This document shows positions 5,777-8,670 of a stretch of 8,670 bases of DNA, in pieces. Origin of the DNA: Oscillospiraceae bacterium (GTDB taxonomy: Bacteria > Bacillota > Clostridia > Oscillospirales > Ruminococcaceae); assembly GCA_031253365.1 (NCBI GenBank), contig JAIRWE010000023.1, positions 1 to 8,670 on the forward strand, read 5' to 3'. The translations under genes and the position numbers were made by a program. The stretch's first letter is position 1. Every line of letters begins with the position of its first letter. The notes under the pieces were generated by a model. It made no database searches. It saw only the letters and a program-made list of their open reading frames with translations, and was not told where the DNA came from.

Positions 5777-7602
5777 AACGCGTTTTTAACAAAGAATCCG
5801 TGATGCGGGTCGTGTTCATGGTTTCAGCTCTCGCCGCCGTTTTGGCGGCGGGGCTGATTTGCGTTTTTTTATTCGCGGGGGGGCTTCCCGCAATCGGAAA
5901 AATCGGCGTGTTCAACTTCCTCGGCGGCAAGGAATGGAGCCCCGTGGACGTCCCGCCCGAATTCGGCGTGCTGCCTATGATAGTGGGCAGCGTCTACGTT
6001 ACGGCGGGAGCCGTTCTGTTGGGCGTGCCCGTCGGAATATTCACCGCCGTTTTCATGGCGAGAATCTGCCCCAAGCCGCTTTACAGGGTGTTAAAGCCGC
6101 TTCTTAACCTGTTGGCGGGAATCCCGTCCGTCGTGTACGGCTTCTTCGGAATGGTGTTGATTGTCCCCTTCGTCCGCGAATTTTTCGGGGGCAAGGGGAG
6201 CAGCATACTCGCCGCTTCAATACTGTTGGGAATTATGATTCTGCCCACCGTCATCGGCATAACGGAATCGTCGCTGCGCGCGGTCGGCGCGGAGCTGTAC
6301 GAGGGGGCGGTCGCGCTGGGGGCGAACCGCGAGAGGGCGGTGTTCCGCGTAATCGTCCCCGCCGCGAAATCGGGCATCATGGCGGCGGTCGTTCTGGGAA
6401 TAGGCAGGGCGGTCGGCGAAACCATGGCGGTTAAAATGGTCGCGGGGAACCAGGCGCTCTTGCGAATGCCGTCGGAGTTCCTGAAAGGCGTCAGGACGCT
6501 GACCGCCAACGTCGTCATAGAGATGGGCTACGCGGAAGGGTTGCACAGGGACGCGCTCGTCGCGACGGGGGTGGTGCTGTTCGTCTTTATCCTCGCCATA
6601 AATCTGCTGTTCGGGCTTTTAATGAGAAACCGCGACGGGAAAAAAAGCGGCGGGAAATCCGTCGCGGCAAAGGCGGGGAAAAAGCCCCGCGCGTTTTTCC
6701 GCCGCCGCGCGGCTTTCGGGAAACGGCTTTCGCTCCTTTACGAGAAGGCGGCGGGTTTGCCGCCGGCGCGGGCGGCGGGGTTCGCCCTGTCGAAGGCGCC
6801 CGCAATCGTCACGTGGCTTTGCGTGTCAATCACGTTTTCGGTACTCGTGTTTTTGCTCGGGTTTATTTTGGTCAAGGGTCTGCCTTACGTAAAGCCGTCG
6901 CTTTTCGCGCTGAAATACAATTCCGACAACGTCTCGCTCGTGCCGGCTTTGTTCAACACGGTTTACATGGTCTTAATCGCCCTGCTGATTTCGGTGCCGC
7001 CGGGCGTGTTTTCCGCGATTTATCTGGCGGAATACGCGCCGCGCGGCAATCGCTTCGTGAAGCTGATCCGCGTGACGGCGGAAACGCTTTCGGGGATTCC
7101 GTCGATTATCTACGGGCTGTTCGGCACGCTGTTCTTCGTGATTTGGCTGGGCTGGGGATATTCGCTGCTGGCGGGCGGGTTTACGCTGGCGATTATGATT
7201 CTCCCCTTGATTATGCGAACGACGGAGGAGAGCATCAAAGCCATTCCCGATATGTACAGGGAGGGTTCGTTCGGGCTTGGGGCGGGCAAGCTGCGAACGG
7301 TGTTCAGGGTCATACTGCCCGCCTGCGCCCCGGGAATACTGGCGGGGATTATCCTCTCCGTCGGCAGGATAGTGGGCGAGACCGCCGCGCTCATTTACAC
7401 CGCCGGGACTTTCGCGCAGACCGTCGTCAACCCGATGGGTTCGGGGAGGACGCTTGCCATCCATATGTACGCGCTTTCCGGGGAGGGGCTGTACATAGGG
7501 CAGGCATACGCGACGGCGGTGGTTTTGCTGGTGGTGGTCGTGGGAATAAACGCGCTGTCCTCGTTGGTCGCGAAAAGGATTTCGCGCAATATTCCGCAAT
7601 AG
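5773..7602 (+). CDS. pstCA: Fused phosphate ABC transporter permease PstC-PstA
   Basis: One continuous 609-residue frame carries both membrane subunits of the phosphate importer. The PstC half (about 1-285) has GIPSVVYG at 116-123 and the ATPase-docking EAA loop from EGAVALGAN (177-185) to VPAAKSGI (195-202). A basic linker of about 55 residues, rich in Lys, Arg and Gly, follows. The PstA half (about 340-600) has GIPSIIYG at 441-448 and a second EAA loop, EGSFGLGAG (497-505) to LPACAPGI (515-522). Each half shows about six hydrophobic segments. The basic linker should lie in the cytoplasm. The length equals PstC plus PstA (each about 280-320), so no domain is missing. The ATG at 5773 overlaps the pstS stop, with GGAG nine bases ahead; an in-frame GTG at 5758 is less likely. 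The fusion fixes a 1:1 subunit ratio. Confidence 0.94.
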   Translation: MKRVFNKESVMRVVFMVSALAAVLAAGLICVFLFAGGLPAIGKIGVFNFLGGKEWSPVDVPPEFGVLPMIVGSVYVTAGAVLLGVPVGIFTAVFMARICPKPLYRVLKPLLNLLAGIPSVVYGFFGMVLIVPFVREFFGGKGSSILAASILLGIMILPTVIGITESSLRAVGAELYEGAVALGANRERAVFRVIVPAAKSGIMAAVVLGIGRAVGETMAVKMVAGNQALLRMPSEFLKGVRTLTANVVIEMGYAEGLHRDALVATGVVLFVFILAINLLFGLLMRNRDGKKSGGKSVAAKAGKKPRAFFRRRAAFGKRLSLLYEKAAGLPPARAAGFALSKAPAIVTWLCVSITFSVLVFLLGFILVKGLPYVKPSLFALKYNSDNVSLVPALFNTVYMVLIALLISVPPGVFSAIYLAEYAPRGNRFVKLIRVTAETLSGIPSIIYGLFGTLFFVIWLGWGYSLLAGGFTLAIMILPLIMRTTEESIKAIPDMYREGSFGLGAGKLRTVFRVILPACAPGILAGIILSVGRIVGETAALIYTAGTFAQTVVNPMGSGRTLAIHMYALSGEGLYIGQAYATAVVLLVVVVGINALSSLVAKRISRNIPQ

Positions 7603-7622
7603 GGAGAAAAATTTTTGAAAAA

Positions 7623-8372
7623 ATGAAAAAGTTTATTTTACGCGACGTCGAATTGTGGTATAATGATTTCAAGGCGTTGCAAAAAATCACGATGGATATA
7701 GAGGCGAACGCGGTCACGGCTTTTATCGGGCCGTCCGGCTGCGGGAAATCCACGCTGATAAAAAGCCTCAACCGCATGAACGACCTTGTTGAAGGCTGTA
7801 AAATCACGGGCGAGATTTTGCTTGACGGCGTGAACATTTACGGCGACATCAACGTCAATTTGCTGCGTAAGCGCGTGGGAATGGTGTTTCAAAAGCCCAA
7901 CCCGTTCCCCATGAGCGTGTACGACAATATAGCGTTCGGACCGCGCACGCACGGGATAAAGGCGAAGCACCGCCTTGACGAAACCGTCGAAAAAGCCCTC
8001 CGCGACGCCGCTATATGGGACGAAGTCAAGGACAGGCTGAAAAAGTCCGCCCTCGGCTTGTCGGGCGGGCAGCAGCAAAGGCTGTGTATCGCCCGCGCCC
8101 TTTCGGTGGAGCCGGAAGTGCTCTTGATGGACGAGCCCACGAGCGCCCTTGACCCCATTTCCACGTCGAAGATAGAGGATTTGCTTTCGGAGCTGAAAGC
8201 AAAGTACACGGTGGTAATCGTGACGCACAATATGCAGCAGGCGACGCGCATTTCGGATTACACGGCATTTTTCCTTCTCGGCGAAATGGTGGAATACGGC
8301 GTCACGGAACAGATTTTTTCGCTGCCGCGCGACAAGCGGTGCGAGGATTACATTACGGGGAGGTTCGGTTGA
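7623..8372 (+). CDS. pstB: Phosphate ABC transporter ATP-binding subunit PstB
   Basis: This cytoplasmic ATPase powers phosphate import through PstCA. The 249-residue protein has every ABC motif in place: Walker A GPSGCGKST (36-44), the Q-loop at Q90 in VFQKPNPFP, signature LSGGQ (146-150), Walker B LLMDEP with D170 and catalytic E171, the D-loop SALD (174-177) and switch H202. The Q-loop sequence FQKPNPFPMSVYDNIAFGPR is diagnostic of PstB. The length matches the family (about 250). The frame is open for 270 codons upstream, but that part overlaps pstCA and does not resemble a protein. The ATG at 7623 gives the normal PstB N-terminus (MKKFILRDVELWY). The nearest good ribosome binding site, AGGGAG at 7601-7606, is 16 bases away, longer than usual. 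An in-frame ATT at 7611 is a possible rare start. phoU starts one base after the stop. Confidence 0.97.
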   Translation: MKKFILRDVELWYNDFKALQKITMDIEANAVTAFIGPSGCGKSTLIKSLNRMNDLVEGCKITGEILLDGVNIYGDINVNLLRKRVGMVFQKPNPFPMSVYDNIAFGPRTHGIKAKHRLDETVEKALRDAAIWDEVKDRLKKSALGLSGGQQQRLCIARALSVEPEVLLMDEPTSALDPISTSKIEDLLSELKAKYTVVIVTHNMQQATRISDYTAFFLLGEMVEYGVTEQIFSLPRDKRCEDYITGRFG

Positions 8373-8373
8373 T

Positions 8374-8670
8374 ATGAGGAACAAATTCGACCAACAGTTG
8401 ATTTTACTTAACGATATGCTGATTGAAATGGGCGGTCTGGTGGAAATGGCAATCGCGATGGCGGTGAAGGCGATGGAAAACCAGGACGTCGTCCTCGCGC
8501 AAAAGGCGGTGGAATTCGACGAGGAAGTCGACCAGGCGGAAAAGGAAATAGAGCGTCTTTGCCTCAAGCTCCTTTTGCAGCAGCAGCCCGTGGCGAGCGA
8601 CTTGCGGCTTATTTCCTCCGCGCTGAAAATGATAACGGACATGGAGCGCATAGGCGACCAGGCGGCGGAC
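8374..8670 (+). CDS. phoU: Phosphate signalling regulator PhoU, N-terminal part, cut by the window end
   Basis: PhoU is a cytoplasmic helical-bundle protein. It links the Pst transporter to the PhoR/PhoP (PhoB) two-component system and restrains uptake when phosphate is sufficient. The 99 codons visible begin MRNKFDQQL and cover about the first 40-45% of the usual 215-235 residues. The characteristic metal-binding signature is present in LKMITDMERIGDQAAD, just at the window edge, and DLRLISSALK precedes it as expected. The ATG at 8374 lies one base after the pstB stop, with GGGGAGG about ten bases ahead. It therefore shares the pst transcript and is probably translationally coupled to pstB. 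The frame is open to the end, and nothing suggests damage. Confidence 0.95.
   Translation, partial: MRNKFDQQLILLNDMLIEMGGLVEMAIAMAVKAMENQDVVLAQKAVEFDEEVDQAEKEIERLCLKLLLQQQPVASDLRLISSALKMITDMERIGDQAAD

Noticed and set aside
6973..7599. Long minus-strand frame opposite the PstA half
   Set aside because: It is an antisense shadow of GC-rich membrane-protein codons with no motif or start signal.
6813..7622. Open frame extending pstB 270 codons upstream, suggesting a fusion
   Set aside because: The extension overlaps the PstA half in another frame, is Arg/Gly/His-rich with no domain, and PstB has its normal N-terminus at 7623.
7656..7664. TGGTATAAT, a perfect extended -10, inside pstB
   Set aside because: It encodes the conserved Trp-Tyr-Asn of the PstB N-terminus, has no matching -35, and would give a transcript lacking the pstB start. 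Coding constraint explains it.
7638..8651. Minus-strand frames opposite pstB and phoU
   Set aside because: Both plus-strand genes are unmistakable by motif. The antisense frames show no family features.

Overview
The window looks like chromosomal DNA from a Clostridia-type Firmicute, probably an uncultured gut or anaerobe lineage of moderate to high GC. The reasons are purine-rich AGGAGG-like ribosome binding sites, sigma-A-like promoters with extended -10 elements, a lipoprotein-type phosphate-binding protein, and a zinc-ribbon membrane protein of a kind common in that class. This placement is inference; there is no rRNA gene to settle it. No stretch longer than about 175 bases lacks a gene.

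Left part (1-2403, minus strand). A short operon reads right to left: an MJ0936/YfcE-type metallophosphoesterase, a TIM-barrel protein of unassigned function, a beta-class DNA adenine methyltransferase, and at the window edge a short reading frame that breaks off. The methyltransferase and what follows are clearly AT-richer than the other genes, which suggests horizontal acquisition and attachment to the end of a resident operon.

Middle (2404-4696). A 175-base divergent promoter region separates that operon from a large plus-strand gene. Its 705-residue product has an N-terminal four-cysteine zinc ribbon, a long linker built from short tandem repeats (MSE, FEPISE, VSVTP, PIPV), one membrane span, and an extracytoplasmic beta-propeller-like domain of about 490 residues.

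Right part (4697-8670, plus strand). A compact high-affinity phosphate-uptake operon runs pstS, pstC-pstA fused as one gene, pstB, phoU (cut by the window end). A set of TTTTAC repeats, two at exact 11-bp pitch, lies upstream of an extended -10 and resembles a PhoP/PhoB-controlled promoter. Genes are tightly packed: pstS and pstCA overlap as ATGA, pstB follows 20 bases later, and phoU starts one base after the pstB stop. PstS would capture phosphate outside the membrane, PstCA would form the channel, PstB would power it, and PhoU would report to the Pho two-component system and restrain uptake.

The most unusual finding is that PstS is circularly permuted in sequence. The segment normally forming its C-terminal half (SREEGSGTR through GEPEGLAKDF and EGQAVV) comes first, right after the signal peptide and linker. 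The normal N-terminal half (SGSSSVTP through the WSDV ending) comes last, and the gene stops exactly where a canonical PstS would continue into the SRE-GSGTR segment. Combined with the PstC-PstA fusion, this is a structurally rearranged phosphate transporter.
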